The notes beneath the pieces are model-generated. The model did no database searches, was not told the origin of the DNA, and saw nothing but the letters and a program-made list of their open reading frames with translations. The translations under genes and the position numbers were made by a program. A DNA stretch of 64,000 nucleotides. Origin: Pseudomonas putida (GTDB lineage Bacteria; Pseudomonadota; Gammaproteobacteria; Pseudomonadales; Pseudomonadaceae). Within the stretch, counting starts at the first letter, position 1. The number at the start of each line of letters is the position of its first letter. This document shows positions 37,689 through 46,114 of this stretch, piece by piece. The stretch lies in contig NZ_CP016634.1 in NCBI RefSeq assembly GCF_002741075.1, forward strand, positions 3,022,501 to 3,086,500, written 5' to 3'.

Positions 37689-38222
37689 TCAGACGGCGAC
37701 CACGGGGAAATCCACCGTGGTGTCGGCGATGTGGTTGGTGTAGTTGGTGAGCGTGTTCAGCGCGACGTTGGCGATCACTTCCAGTATCAGGCCGTCGTCG
37801 AGCCCCGCGCGGCGGTAGTTGGCCATGGCGTCGGCCGACACCACGCCGCGTTGCTCGACCAGCGCGCGGGCAAAGCCGGCGATTGCATCGTCAAGTGCGT
37901 TGGCCGCCTGGCCGGTGCGGGCCGCGGCGATGGCCTCTGCCGACAGTCCGGCACCTTTGCCGATCAGGGTGTGTGCGCTCAGGCAATACTGGCAGCGATT
38001 GGCTTGACCGGCAGCGAGCGCAACGATCTCGCGCTGGGAGGCATTCAGGCGGCCGGTGCCCAGCGTTTCGGACAAGCCGAGGTAGCCATTGAGCGCCGCC
38101 GGCGCGTGGGCCAGCGTGGCGAACAGGTTCGGCACCATGCCAAGCTTGGCTTTGACGGCCTTGAGTGTGGCAGCGGTAGCGGCGTCAGCGGTGTCGATGG
38201 TCAGGGGGGCGATTTGGGTCAT
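37689..38222 (-). CDS. Carboxymuconolactone decarboxylase / AhpD-like protein
   Basis: A 177-residue all-helical protein of the AhpD-like fold. The redox motif CxxC with following histidine is in NRCQYCLSAHTLIGKGAG, and QREIVALAAGQ precedes it. Such proteins act as thiol peroxidases or reductase partners. It is divergent from an RclR-like AraC gene 117 bp away and upstream of the P460 gene, so the three likely form one stress-inducible unit. Confidence 0.88.
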   Translation of the reverse strand: MTQIAPLTIDTADAATAATLKAVKAKLGMVPNLFATLAHAPAALNGYLGLSETLGTGRLNASQREIVALAAGQANRCQYCLSAHTLIGKGAGLSAEAIAAARTGQAANALDDAIAGFARALVEQRGVVSADAMANYRRAGLDDGLILEVIANVALNTLTNYTNHIADTTVDFPVVAV

Positions 38223-38339
38223 GTCTATCTCCGTAGTGGGTGAGGTGCAAGAGCACGTGGGCATGATCGCCCTTTGTTTGGTACGATATGGCACGTAAAG
38301 TATCAAATACGTAACCTATCGTCTTATATGGAGAGTGGA

Positions 38340-39182
38340 ATGGCGGATCGACTGGCCGGCTTGCTCCGGCACTACTCGCTTTCGGCGCGCGTTTTTCACA
38401 GCGGCGCCTTCTGTGGGCAGCATCATTACGCGGCGCCGCATGGCTATATCCATCTGGTGCGGCGCGGCCCGATTACGGTGCGTTCGCCCGTGCATGAAGA
38501 TCTGCTGGTTACCGAGCCGAGCCTGCTGTTTTATCCGCGCGTGGCGTCGCATCGTTTTGTCGCCGCCCCCGGCGATACCGCTGAGCGGTTGTGTGCGGAG
38601 GTCGACCTGGGCGCTTCGACGGGCAATCCGTTGGCCATGGCCTTGCCGTCGATGCTGCTGATTCCGTTGGCGGACTTGCCCGGCCTCGGGCCGACGCTAG
38701 AGTTGCTGTTTGCCGAAGCCGAGCGCGACCAGTGCGGTCGGCAGGCCGCCATCGACCGCTTGTGCGAGTTGCTACTGATCCAGTTGCTGCGTTATCTGAT
38801 GGATGGGCGGCTTGGCGCCACCGGACTGCTGGCGGGCCTGGCCGACCCGAAACTCGCGCGCGCCATAACCGCCATGCACGATGCGCCGCAGACCGCGTGG
38901 TCGCTCGAGGCGCTGGCGGCGAAGGCGGGCATGTCACGCGCGCGCTTCGCCGCCGCGTTCAAGGACGCGGTGGGCGTCACGCCGGGCGACTATCTGGCCG
39001 ACTGGCGGATGAACGTCAGTTGCACCCTGCTCAAGCAGGGGCGGCCGGTGGCGGTGGTGGCCGACCGCGTCGGCTACGGCAGCCCGAACGCTCTGGCGCG
39101 CGCCTTCCGCGTGCGCATGGGCTGCGCCCCGCGCGACTGGCTGGCGCAGCAGCGCGGTGACGCGGCGCTCAGCGGTTCGTGA
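38340..39182 (+). CDS. Second RclR-like AraC-family regulator
   Basis: A 280-residue regulator closely resembling the one at 1238-2083: cupin_6 sensor (LVRRGPITVRSPVHEDLLVT) and a C-terminal AraC domain (AWSLEALAAKAGMSRARFAA, then VAVVADRVGYGSPNALARAF). Both cysteines of the RclR redox pair have counterparts (FCGQ near residue 23, RLCAEVDL near 82). A start at 38328 is also possible. It probably activates the divergent AhpD-like and P460 genes. Confidence 0.83.
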   Translation: MADRLAGLLRHYSLSARVFHSGAFCGQHHYAAPHGYIHLVRRGPITVRSPVHEDLLVTEPSLLFYPRVASHRFVAAPGDTAERLCAEVDLGASTGNPLAMALPSMLLIPLADLPGLGPTLELLFAEAERDQCGRQAAIDRLCELLLIQLLRYLMDGRLGATGLLAGLADPKLARAITAMHDAPQTAWSLEALAAKAGMSRARFAAAFKDAVGVTPGDYLADWRMNVSCTLLKQGRPVAVVADRVGYGSPNALARAFRVRMGCAPRDWLAQQRGDAALSGS

Positions 39183-39246
39183 GTTTGAGTTCGATTCGCC
39201 GGTTCTTGGCGTAGGCGGCGCCGGTGTTGCGCTCGTCGAGCGGGTG
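39169..39246 (-). pseudogene. C-terminal tail of another OmpA-family gene
   Basis: Reads PLDERNTGAAYAKNRRIELK then LTNR and stop, the end of an OmpA/MotB-type domain. It overlaps the last codons of the AraC gene on the other strand and has no upstream part. Confidence 0.6.
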
Positions 39247-39371
39247 AAATTCGCATCACGCCGGAACAACTGGCGGAACTCCAGGTGGCGATCCGTCAAC
39301 GGCTGGTCAGTCTGTTCGTGCGGCGCGGCCGGCTGGACAAGGCTGAGTCAGTGGCGCAGGTAGCTGGATGA
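39247..39371 (+). pseudogene. Short transposase-like fragment, possibly IS91-type
   Basis: Reads ITPEQLAELQVAIRQRLVSL then FVRRGRLDKAESVAQVAG and stop. The LTPEQLAEL...FVRRG pattern recalls the N-terminal part of IS91-group transposases, but the piece is too short for certainty. Confidence 0.35.
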
Positions 39372-39434
39372 CGCTGTCCCGCCCTGAGCCGACGCTCACA
39401 GGCGGGGATTTCCAGTGTCGTCATTGTCGGCTAT

Positions 39435-39535
39435 TGGCCGGCAGCAGCCCGTCGTTGCCTGATGGATCCAACCCCTCCGCTGCTATAGTGCAGTCGGCTT
39501 CTGACGTTCAGTGCAGCCGTCTTCTGAAAACGACA
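39435..39535 (-). mobile_element. Class 1 integron/Tn402 left-end (IRi) fragment, inverted
   Basis: On the minus strand from 39535 it reads TGTCGTTTTCAGAAGACGGC and continues through the known integron 5' end (GACTGCACTATAGCAGCGGA, GGGTTGGATCCATCAGG) to about 39435, where it diverges. intI1 and attI1 are not present. The outer end abuts GAGAC and the head of the interrupted resolvase gene, so this is the original left junction of the Tn402-like element, now inverted. Confidence 0.9.
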
Positions 39536-39561
39536 GAGACACGGGCGTATCCAATCAACAT
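39536..39561 (-). pseudogene. First nine codons of the interrupted resolvase gene, inverted
   Basis: On the minus strand from 39561 the sequence reads ATG TTG ATT GGA TAC GCC CGT GTC TC, encoding MLIGYARVS, the start of a serine resolvase. The rest of the gene begins at 46140 on the plus strand with GTCTCGACCTAC (VSTY). The shared five bases GTCTC are the target duplication of the Tn402-like insertion. Confidence 0.92.
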
Positions 39562-39660
39562 GGCTTTGTCCAACTATTCAGTGAGAGTCCAGTGTAGTCG
39601 GATATTGAAAGCTGGAGACTGTAGCTGGATGTCAGCAATGCGGGTTTGCGCGAGGGTTGC
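39562..39660 (-). promoter_or_regulatory. Upstream (res/promoter) region of the interrupted resolvase, inverted
   Basis: The 99 bp before the resolvase start, where the res site and promoter of such a transposon lie. It is trapped between two outward-facing copies of the Tn402-type end (39511-39535 and 39661-39685). Individual res subsites were not assigned. Confidence 0.65.
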
Positions 39661-39713
39661 TGTCGTTTTCAGAAGACGGCTGCACTGAACGTCAGAAGCC
39701 GACTGCACTATAG
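39661..39713 (+). repeat. Integron-type left end (IRi) of the Tn402-like element
   Basis: Identical to the start of class 1 integrons for about 53 bases, up to ACTGCACTATAG, and then cut directly by the Tn5393 end. A longer inverted copy lies at 39435-39535. Confidence 0.9.
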
Positions 39714-39794
39714 GGGGTCGTTTGCGGGAGGGGGCGAAATCCTACGCTAAGGCTTTGGCCAACGATATTCTCCGGTAAGATTGATGTGTTCCCA
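39714..39794 (+). repeat. Right terminal repeat of Tn5393 (remnant)
   Basis: Begins GGGGTCGTTTGCGGGAGGGG and includes CCTACGCTAAGGCTTTGGCC, recognised as the 81-bp end of Tn5393, which normally lies beyond strB. The Tn5393 tnpA and tnpR genes and its other end are absent. Confidence 0.82.
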
Positions 39795-39819
39795 GGGGAT
39801 AGGAGAAGTCGCTTGATAT

Positions 39820-40656
39820 CTAGTATGACGTCTGTCGCACGTGCTTGATTGCGGCCGCGATAGCTAGATCGCGTTGCTCCTCTTCTCCATCCGCGTTCCA
39901 AGCCGCGGAAAGACACCCGTAAGCGTACGCCTGGTCGAGCAGCCGACGCGGATCGACGTCCAGCGCACGAGAGAATGCGTCCGCCATCTGTGCAATGCGT
40001 CTAGGATCGAGACAAAGGTCGTCTCTGTCAGCCGGATCGTAGAACATATTGGCGGCGCCAAAGCCCACTTCACCGACCAGACCGACTGGATCTATCACCA
40101 GCCAGCCGCGACTGGAGAACATGATATTTTCATGATGCAGATCGCCATGTAGCCCACGCAGTTCCGAGGCATTGCTCATCATTTGATCGGCTATAATCGC
40201 CGCGTGGACGTAGTCAGTTTGACGACCTGCGTTTTGATCGTCACGCGCCCGCTGAAACAAAGCTGCAAAGCGCTCCCGGATCGGGAGAAGAGCAGAAGGC
40301 AGGGGTTCCTCAGATGCGGCATACAGCTTCGCCATCAGTTCCGCTGCAATTTCGGTCGCCTGGTAGTCGCCGTGCTCGGCAACGATGTGAGAGAGCATTC
40401 GCTCCCCGGCATATTCGAGCAACATCAGATTGTTCTCACGACCGAGCAACCGGACTGCTCCCCTCCCACTGCGCCATACCAGATAGTCGGCCCCGCGCAG
40501 TTCATCAGCAATGTCTTCTATAGGTTTCAATCCTTTGACGATTGCAGGAGTCCCGTCTGGCAAAAAAACTTTCCAAACGAGGCTGGAAAAGGTGTCCGCA
40601 ATGAGAACAGGTTGGGAAACGTGCCAATGAGCAGGAAAAACAGGCGGCATGAACAT
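39820..40656 (-). CDS. strB: Aminoglycoside O-phosphotransferase APH(6)-Id (streptomycin resistance)
   Basis: A 278-residue kinase that inactivates streptomycin by phosphorylation at O-6. Kinase-fold motifs are ELRGLHGDLHHENIMFSSRG (catalytic loop HGDLHHEN) and LVIDPVGLVGEVGFGAANMF (DPVG metal-binding). The ATG at 40656 overlaps the strA stop as TGATG, the known strA-strB coupling. Several residues differ from the common StrB as I remember it (for example VWKVFLPDG and AAIKHVRQ), so this may be a less usual allele. Confidence 0.97.
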   Translation of the reverse strand: MFMPPVFPAHWHVSQPVLIADTFSSLVWKVFLPDGTPAIVKGLKPIEDIADELRGADYLVWRSGRGAVRLLGRENNLMLLEYAGERMLSHIVAEHGDYQATEIAAELMAKLYAASEEPLPSALLPIRERFAALFQRARDDQNAGRQTDYVHAAIIADQMMSNASELRGLHGDLHHENIMFSSRGWLVIDPVGLVGEVGFGAANMFYDPADRDDLCLDPRRIAQMADAFSRALDVDPRRLLDQAYAYGCLSAAWNADGEEEQRDLAIAAAIKHVRQTSY

Positions 40657-41459
40657 CAACCCCAAGTAAGAGGGTCCAATCGCAGATAGAAGGCAAGGCG
40701 TTCGCGGTCGGGGGCTTCGATCCCCAATACATTGAATAGGACAGCGAAGGCGCGCTCTGCTTCATCTGGCGCTGCCCAGTTCTCTTCGGCGTTAGCAATC
40801 ATGAGTGCCAAATCGGCATAGCGATCTGCTGTTCCGAGCCGCCCAAGGTCGATCAGACCCGTACATTGAAGAGTTCTAGGGTCTACCATGAAGTTCGGCA
40901 TGCAGGGATCACCATGGCAAACAACCATATCGGTGCGCTCTTGGTCGAGCCGCACCGGTAGCTCTCGTTCGACACGAGCCAAAAGATCGAGCTGCGGCGT
41001 ACTCTTGTCCTCGTCAGGTAAGAAGTCGGGATTGACGGCATTGCGGGACACCACATCAACGGCGCGTCCGATCATTCGCGACAGCCTGCGCTCAAACGGA
41101 CATTGATCAACCGATAGGCTGTGAACAGCCCCAAGTTGCTGCCCCATTGACGGCCACGCTTTGAGCAAATCTGCTCCAGACAGATCCGCCGCCGGTACTC
41201 CCGGAATTGCCGTTATCACTAGGCATGCGCCCTCCTGTTCCTCCTGCCAGTTGATTACCTCGGGGCAAGCCACACCTCGACCTTTGAGCCAAATGAGGCG
41301 GTCACGCTCTCCAGCGAGCTCACCGCGACGGGAAGCAGGTGCGATTTTCGCGAAGGCATGCCCGTCACCACGTCGAAAAACAAAATCACCGGATTCTCCG
41401 CCTCTGACAGGCAACCAGTCAGAATGCGATTCACCCAAAAAAATATAAGTCCGATTCAA
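40656..41459 (-). CDS. strA: Aminoglycoside O-phosphotransferase APH(3'')-Ib (streptomycin resistance)
   Basis: A 267-residue streptomycin 3''-kinase. Catalytic loop DMVVCHGDPCMPNFMVD and metal-binding GLIDLGRLGTADRYADLALM are typical. Full length with the normal end LDPLTWG. It lies in the usual strA-strB order; the normal upstream context (sul2, or Tn5393 tnpR/IS1133) is replaced by tniR after 65 bp, so the promoter is probably new. Confidence 0.97.
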   Translation of the reverse strand: MNRTYIFLGESHSDWLPVRGGESGDFVFRRGDGHAFAKIAPASRRGELAGERDRLIWLKGRGVACPEVINWQEEQEGACLVITAIPGVPAADLSGADLLKAWPSMGQQLGAVHSLSVDQCPFERRLSRMIGRAVDVVSRNAVNPDFLPDEDKSTPQLDLLARVERELPVRLDQERTDMVVCHGDPCMPNFMVDPRTLQCTGLIDLGRLGTADRYADLALMIANAEENWAAPDEAERAFAVLFNVLGIEAPDRERLAFYLRLDPLTWG

Positions 41460-41524
41460 TGGAGGTTCCTTCAGTTTGCTGATGAGGCGCGGAGGTGGCT
41501 CAACCTGCGAAAAGAAAAGAGTTG

Positions 41525-42139
41525 CTATGCAAGGCCAAGAACATGCTTTCCATGGTCTCTGAGCTCGCCTTTGGGGCCGACGTACCGGTAGAGAGTGACG
41601 CGCTCGATGCCAAGTTCCTTGCAGAGATCGGAAACTGAAGTATCGCGCTGGGCCATGGCGGCTTGCGCGAGACGCACCTGAGCTTTGGTGAGCGCGAATT
41701 TTCGTCCGCCCTTGCGACCGCGCGCTCTCGCGGAGGCGAGACCCGCCATGGTGCGCTCTCGGATCAGATCCCGCTCGAACTCAGCCAAGGTGGCGAAGAT
41801 TCCGAACACCATGCGACCGGACGCAGTCGTGGTGTCGATCTGAGCGCCCTTTTCAGTCAGAACCCGCAGGCCGATCTTGCGGTCTGACAGCTCCTTCACC
41901 GTGTTGACCAGATGGGCAAGCGATCGTCCGAGGCGATCGAGCTTCCAGACCACCAGCACATCGCCGTCACGCAATGACTTGAGGCAAGCGGTCAAACCAG
42001 GGCGATCATCACGACCGCCGGAAGCAAGATCATCATAGATATTGTCCCGTTCGACACCTGCGGCGCGCAAGGCGTCGTGCTGCAGGTCGAGAGACTGCGA
42101 GCCATCGGCTTTGGAGACGCGGGCATATCCGATCAGCAT
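41525..42139 (-). CDS. tniR: Serine resolvase TniR (TniC) of the Tn402-type module
   Basis: A 204-residue serine recombinase resolving cointegrates. N-terminal MLIGYARVSKADGSQSLDLQ with the catalytic serine, then VVWKLDRLGRSLAHLVNTVK and AEFERDLIRERTMAGLASAR, and a C-terminal helix-turn-helix (VSDLCKELGIERVTLYRYVG). Intact. It precedes strA with a 65-bp gap. Confidence 0.95.
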   Translation of the reverse strand: MLIGYARVSKADGSQSLDLQHDALRAAGVERDNIYDDLASGGRDDRPGLTACLKSLRDGDVLVVWKLDRLGRSLAHLVNTVKELSDRKIGLRVLTEKGAQIDTTTASGRMVFGIFATLAEFERDLIRERTMAGLASARARGRKGGRKFALTKAQVRLAQAAMAQRDTSVSDLCKELGIERVTLYRYVGPKGELRDHGKHVLGLA

Positions 42140-42190
42140 GTATCACAAACGTTCGATTATGTGACAGTTTGCATCGGGAAGCTCTGCACG
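42140..42190. promoter_or_regulatory. Putative res site between tniR and tniQ
   Basis: The gap between tniR and tniQ, with TGTGACAGTTTGCATCGGGA and AATTTGTCACTTAAC just beyond, in the position of the known res site of Tn5053-family elements. Subsites not resolved. Confidence 0.5.
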
Positions 42191-43408
42191 TCAAAATTTG
42201 TCACTTAACCCGTCATTCTGTCTAAGGCATGCAAAGGGTAGGCTAGGCTCATAATGTGACAGAAATTCCGGGGGGATGCCTTCCTTCGCGAAGGTGGCGC
42301 GCAACTGTTCCAAGGAAGCGGGGTCGCGCCGACCATAGGAAGCCAACGCGAACAGCGAGCGTGCCGTCTCGGGGTTGTGTCGTGCTTCAATGATGGCCTC
42401 ATCAATGGCCTGGATTGCACGCTGCCAGTGATCGACGGGTTCGGGCTTCGGCGCTTTCGCCGGCAGGCCACTGGTGAACCCGGTTTGGGGCTCGGACCAG
42501 AATAGCTTTGCGTGCTCGCCTGGCGGGCTTATATCCCTCACCTCAATCAAGCTGATTGCCGTTGCCGCCGCCTCCAGCATCTGCAACCGTACTGCCGGGT
42601 TCAGGGTTTCATACGGTCGCCACAGACTTTGCCCAGCACGCAGCGGATGCCCGCAGCATTCCCAGATTTGGCGGAGATACCCCGCGTAGGTGCCGCACGT
42701 CGAAAGCGGGGTGTTCAGCTCATCGAGCAGCGTGCGTAGCAGCCTAAACCACAATCCGGCGTGGATGCGTCGGCGCGGCAACTCCACGTGGCCGGTCGTC
42801 AGTGCCTGCCAGGTACGCTGGTCCATCGCCGCAATCGCGTCGCTGGCAGTGCGCGGTTCGGCGTCGGCGTTCTCCCAGCCGAGAAACCGCCCTGGCACGC
42901 CCCAATAGGATTCCAGCCAGCAGCCATGCAGTGGGCAGCTCAGCATCAGGGGCAGCTTCCACGCGAGCAGTACGGCTTGGTTCTCCGGATCGTTCAGGCA
43001 GAGCGGACAGGCGCGGTGTATCGGTTGGGTGGGCAGCCAGGCACGCCAGCTCGTGATGGATCGCGTCTTACGGCGGAGTCTCGGCAGCAGTACCGAGAGC
43101 TGGAACGCATAGGTTTCCAATGCGGCTGGAATCTGATCATCAAGGCTGTCCAGTAGCCAAGGCACCCAGCCGGCGAAACTCATGCAGCGCAGCCGATCCA
43201 GCTCGATACCGCTCCGCTGGGAGAGCATCGCCAGCAGCGCCAGTGGTGGCGCGGTGTCCAGGTCATCAACCTGGCCGTGACCAAGATCGTGCTCCAGCAG
43301 CTCGGACACTTCCATGTGATAGCAAAGGGCCACGCGGTTGAGCCACGAAGACAGGGCTTCGGCTTCCCTGGGTGCCGGATGCAGTGGCCAGCGTGGCGCT
43401 GGCTTCAC
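42191..43408 (-). CDS. tniQ: Transposition accessory protein TniQ
   Basis: A 405-residue target-selection factor related to TnsD. The TniQ domain starts PRWPLHPAPREAEALSSWLN, and zinc-finger cysteines lie in HRACPLCLNDPENQ and MLSCPLHGCWLESYWG. Overlaps tniB by 4 bp. Confidence 0.95.
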   Translation of the reverse strand: MKPAPRWPLHPAPREAEALSSWLNRVALCYHMEVSELLEHDLGHGQVDDLDTAPPLALLAMLSQRSGIELDRLRCMSFAGWVPWLLDSLDDQIPAALETYAFQLSVLLPRLRRKTRSITSWRAWLPTQPIHRACPLCLNDPENQAVLLAWKLPLMLSCPLHGCWLESYWGVPGRFLGWENADAEPRTASDAIAAMDQRTWQALTTGHVELPRRRIHAGLWFRLLRTLLDELNTPLSTCGTYAGYLRQIWECCGHPLRAGQSLWRPYETLNPAVRLQMLEAAATAISLIEVRDISPPGEHAKLFWSEPQTGFTSGLPAKAPKPEPVDHWQRAIQAIDEAIIEARHNPETARSLFALASYGRRDPASLEQLRATFAKEGIPPEFLSHYEPSLPFACLRQNDGLSDKF

Positions 43409-44322
43409 ATCAGTTCCCGCTCGAATTGCCGCCGCCGCTCGCTGGGACCGGTGTAATCGGCCATGCTGAGCGTGCGGTGGTTGATCGCTTCCTCACCACT
43501 CTCCACGGCGGCCACGGCCGCCGCCATCAAAAGGTGCGCCAGCTCGCCAATAGTGCCCTCGCTGCGCGTGAGCAGGTAGCGAGCCATGTCCAGCGTGGCA
43601 ATCGACGAAGGTCGCCGCAGCGGGAGCGAAGCCGCGAAGCTGGCCAGCAGTGAACAGCAATCGTCGTTGGCCTCCCACACCGGCAGCATCATCGGCTCGA
43701 AGCGATTTTCCAACTGGTCATCCGAGCGGATGGCCAGGTAGGCGTCGCGTGTGCCCACACCGACCAGCGGGATGCGCAATTCGTTGCCGAGGAAGCGCAG
43801 CAGGTTGAGGAATTCCCGGCGGTTGACGCTGTTGCCGGCCAGGACGTTGTGCAGCTCGTCGATCACCAGCAAACGCACACCGAGCTTGCGCAGCAGTGTC
43901 AGCGCCAGTTGCTCTATTTCCGGCAGCCGTGGGCGCGGTCGCAATGGTGCTCCCATCGCCGCGAGCAGCGCGACGTAGAAGCGGATCACCGATGGCTCGG
44001 ACGGCATCTGCACGACCAATACCGGGATGTGCTCCTGGTCGGCGTCGGAGCTGGCCGGGTGGGCGCGGCGGAACTTCTCGACGATCATCGACTTGCCGTT
44101 GTTGGTTGGACCGACCAACAGCAGGTTGGGCATGCGTTGTTTGTTTGGCCACGTATACAGGGCTTCCAGCCGGTTCAACGCCTCGACTGCTCGCGGATAG
44201 CCGATCCAGCGGTCGGCGCGAAGGCGATGGATGCGCTCGTCCGCCGGGAGACGGGCCAAGCCCTGGGCCGCCGGCAGCAGGTGGGACAGGTCGATGATGG
44301 GATATTCGTCCACGGCTACCAC
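43405..44322 (-). CDS. tniB: Transposition ATPase TniB
   Basis: A 305-residue AAA+ ATPase that directs TniA to target. Walker A LLLVGPTNNGKSMIVEKF, Walker B VRLLVIDELHNVLAGNS, and sensor region LVGVGTRDAYLAIRSDDQ. GTG start overlapping the tniA stop. Confidence 0.96.
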   Translation of the reverse strand: MVAVDEYPIIDLSHLLPAAQGLARLPADERIHRLRADRWIGYPRAVEALNRLEALYTWPNKQRMPNLLLVGPTNNGKSMIVEKFRRAHPASSDADQEHIPVLVVQMPSEPSVIRFYVALLAAMGAPLRPRPRLPEIEQLALTLLRKLGVRLLVIDELHNVLAGNSVNRREFLNLLRFLGNELRIPLVGVGTRDAYLAIRSDDQLENRFEPMMLPVWEANDDCCSLLASFAASLPLRRPSSIATLDMARYLLTRSEGTIGELAHLLMAAAVAAVESGEEAINHRTLSMADYTGPSERRRQFERELM

Positions 44323-45998
44323 TCCTCAATCTGGTCGAACGGTTTGGCAGGTGGCTGGTTGTCCGCCTGCGGGTCTGCCATGTCCGTGTCCGCTGGTGGC
44401 GTGGTTTTGACAGGTTGTTCCGTTGACTTGAGATGCTGGCGTCGATCCGCGTCGCGCCGCGCCTTGCGCGTGGCTTTCTGCGCAGTGGTCACGATTTCGC
44501 GCATCTGCCCGATCATGCGGAACAGCGCCGACTCATCCACCTGTTCGCGCCCTTGCTGCCGCAATTTCGCCAGCGCCTGCCGTTGTTCCCAGAGGGTGAC
44601 AGCCGGGTGCGACAAGGTACGGTATGGAATTTCCAGATAGTGCTGCCCCTCCGGCTCCAGCACCCAAATGCGGCTGATGTCGCGTGGGTCGCGCCGGATC
44701 AGGAACGCAGGCAGGCGGTCGCGCCGAGCTATCCACGGCTTGAGCGCATCGGCGTAGTAGTGGATGTGGTCGATGACGAAGCCAGTGCGGGTCAGGGTGC
44801 GGCGGAGGACGGGCAGGAAATCGACCAGAAAAGCCGTGGTGCGAGTGATGACGGTTGGAACGCCGGTACGCGCGACAGCTTCGGCCCAGCGTGCGGCCGG
44901 CGGTTGGAGCAGGCCGTTGTGCACGGAGCCGTGATAGGTGCCAACCGCCAATGCGAGCCAGCGTTCCAGCTCGCGCAGTGTCAGGGCGGCCATCTTCTCG
45001 GAGGCGTATTCCCCGCGCTGGTCAGGGTTGGAGAAGGTCGTCCCCGGCAATTCGTCGTGGATCATTTGCATCGCCGTGCCGATGATCCGTTCCACGATGC
45101 CGCCATAGTGCGGCTGCCCGAGAGGCCGATAGTCCAACCGGATGCCATGCTGCTCGCAGCCACGGCGTAGCGCCTCGCTCTTGAATTCGGCCGCGTTGTC
45201 CAGGTAGAGCAGCGCGGGCTTGCCGCTCATCGGCCAGTCCATTTCCACGTCCAACCTTTCCAACCAAGGGCGCTTGTCGCAACCGGCGTGTGCGAGGCAC
45301 AGGCCGACCGAGACGGCAGATGGCGCTTCTAACGTGACCACCATGCCAACCACGCAGCGGGTGAACACGTCGATGGCGAGGGTCAGGTACGGACGGCCAA
45401 TCGGTTGCCGGTCGCGCTCGTCCACCACGATCAGGTCGATGACTGTGTGGTCGATCTGTACCTGCTCCAGCGGTGCGGAGACTGGCGGAGGAACACCGCC
45501 AACACCTTGCAGGATGCGGGACGCATCCTGGCCTTCCCGAAGTCGAGTGGTCTTGAGTGGATCAAGGCTGGCGATCCGCAACGCGACCGTGTTGCGCGCC
45601 GGCATCCGCAGCTTTTGCAGCTTGCACACCCGCGCAACTTCACGGTGGAACGCCGCCAAGCTGCGCTTCTGCTTGGTCAGGAAGCGCTTTTGCAGTAGCT
45701 CGCGGATGATTCGTTCGACCGACTCCGGCAAGCGGCCTTTACCTTTGCCACCGCTCGACTGTCCAAGAGCCAAATCAGTGACCAGCCCCGAACCTTGCCG
45801 GGCACGGCGGATCAGGACGTAGACCTGCCGCCGGGACAGACCCAGCGCCTGGGCTGCTGCGTCGGCCGCTTCATGCCCGACCGTCTCCGACTGCGCCAAC
45901 GGCCCAATGATCTCCGCGCGGCAGCGAGCACGCTCCCATGCCTGTTCTGACAGGGTGGCTACGCCGCGCTCGGCAATCGGTACGGTATCGGTCGCCAT
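44316..45998 (-). CDS. tniA: Transposase TniA
   Basis: A 560-residue DDE transposase of the Tn402/Tn5053 family. D in VQIDHTVIDLIVVDERDRQP, D in ALLYLDNAAEFKSEALRRGC, and E in GQPHYGGIVERIIGTAMQMI. The ATG at 45998 gives the family length (about 559). The gene begins 117 bp inside the right end. Confidence 0.97.
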   Translation of the reverse strand: MATDTVPIAERGVATLSEQAWERARCRAEIIGPLAQSETVGHEAADAAAQALGLSRRQVYVLIRRARQGSGLVTDLALGQSSGGKGKGRLPESVERIIRELLQKRFLTKQKRSLAAFHREVARVCKLQKLRMPARNTVALRIASLDPLKTTRLREGQDASRILQGVGGVPPPVSAPLEQVQIDHTVIDLIVVDERDRQPIGRPYLTLAIDVFTRCVVGMVVTLEAPSAVSVGLCLAHAGCDKRPWLERLDVEMDWPMSGKPALLYLDNAAEFKSEALRRGCEQHGIRLDYRPLGQPHYGGIVERIIGTAMQMIHDELPGTTFSNPDQRGEYASEKMAALTLRELERWLALAVGTYHGSVHNGLLQPPAARWAEAVARTGVPTVITRTTAFLVDFLPVLRRTLTRTGFVIDHIHYYADALKPWIARRDRLPAFLIRRDPRDISRIWVLEPEGQHYLEIPYRTLSHPAVTLWEQRQALAKLRQQGREQVDESALFRMIGQMREIVTTAQKATRKARRDADRRQHLKSTEQPVKTTPPADTDMADPQADNQPPAKPFDQIEEW

Positions 45999-46114
45999 GC
46001 TCGCCTCGCTTTGGTGCACACGAGTATTGAGCATAGACGAGTTTCGTGCAGAGGAGTCCTGATATCGGGCTGTCAGGAGCCGTATGCACAGCAGGCTTCA
46101 TGTCTCGTTGATTG

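Noticed and set aside
39435..39713. Complete class 1 integron
   Set aside because: Only the IRi-proximal 50-100 bp are present; no intI1, attI1, gene cassettes or 3' conserved segment follow.
39714..41524. Complete Tn5393
   Set aside because: Only one terminal repeat and strA-strB remain; tnpA, tnpR, IS1133 and the other end are absent.
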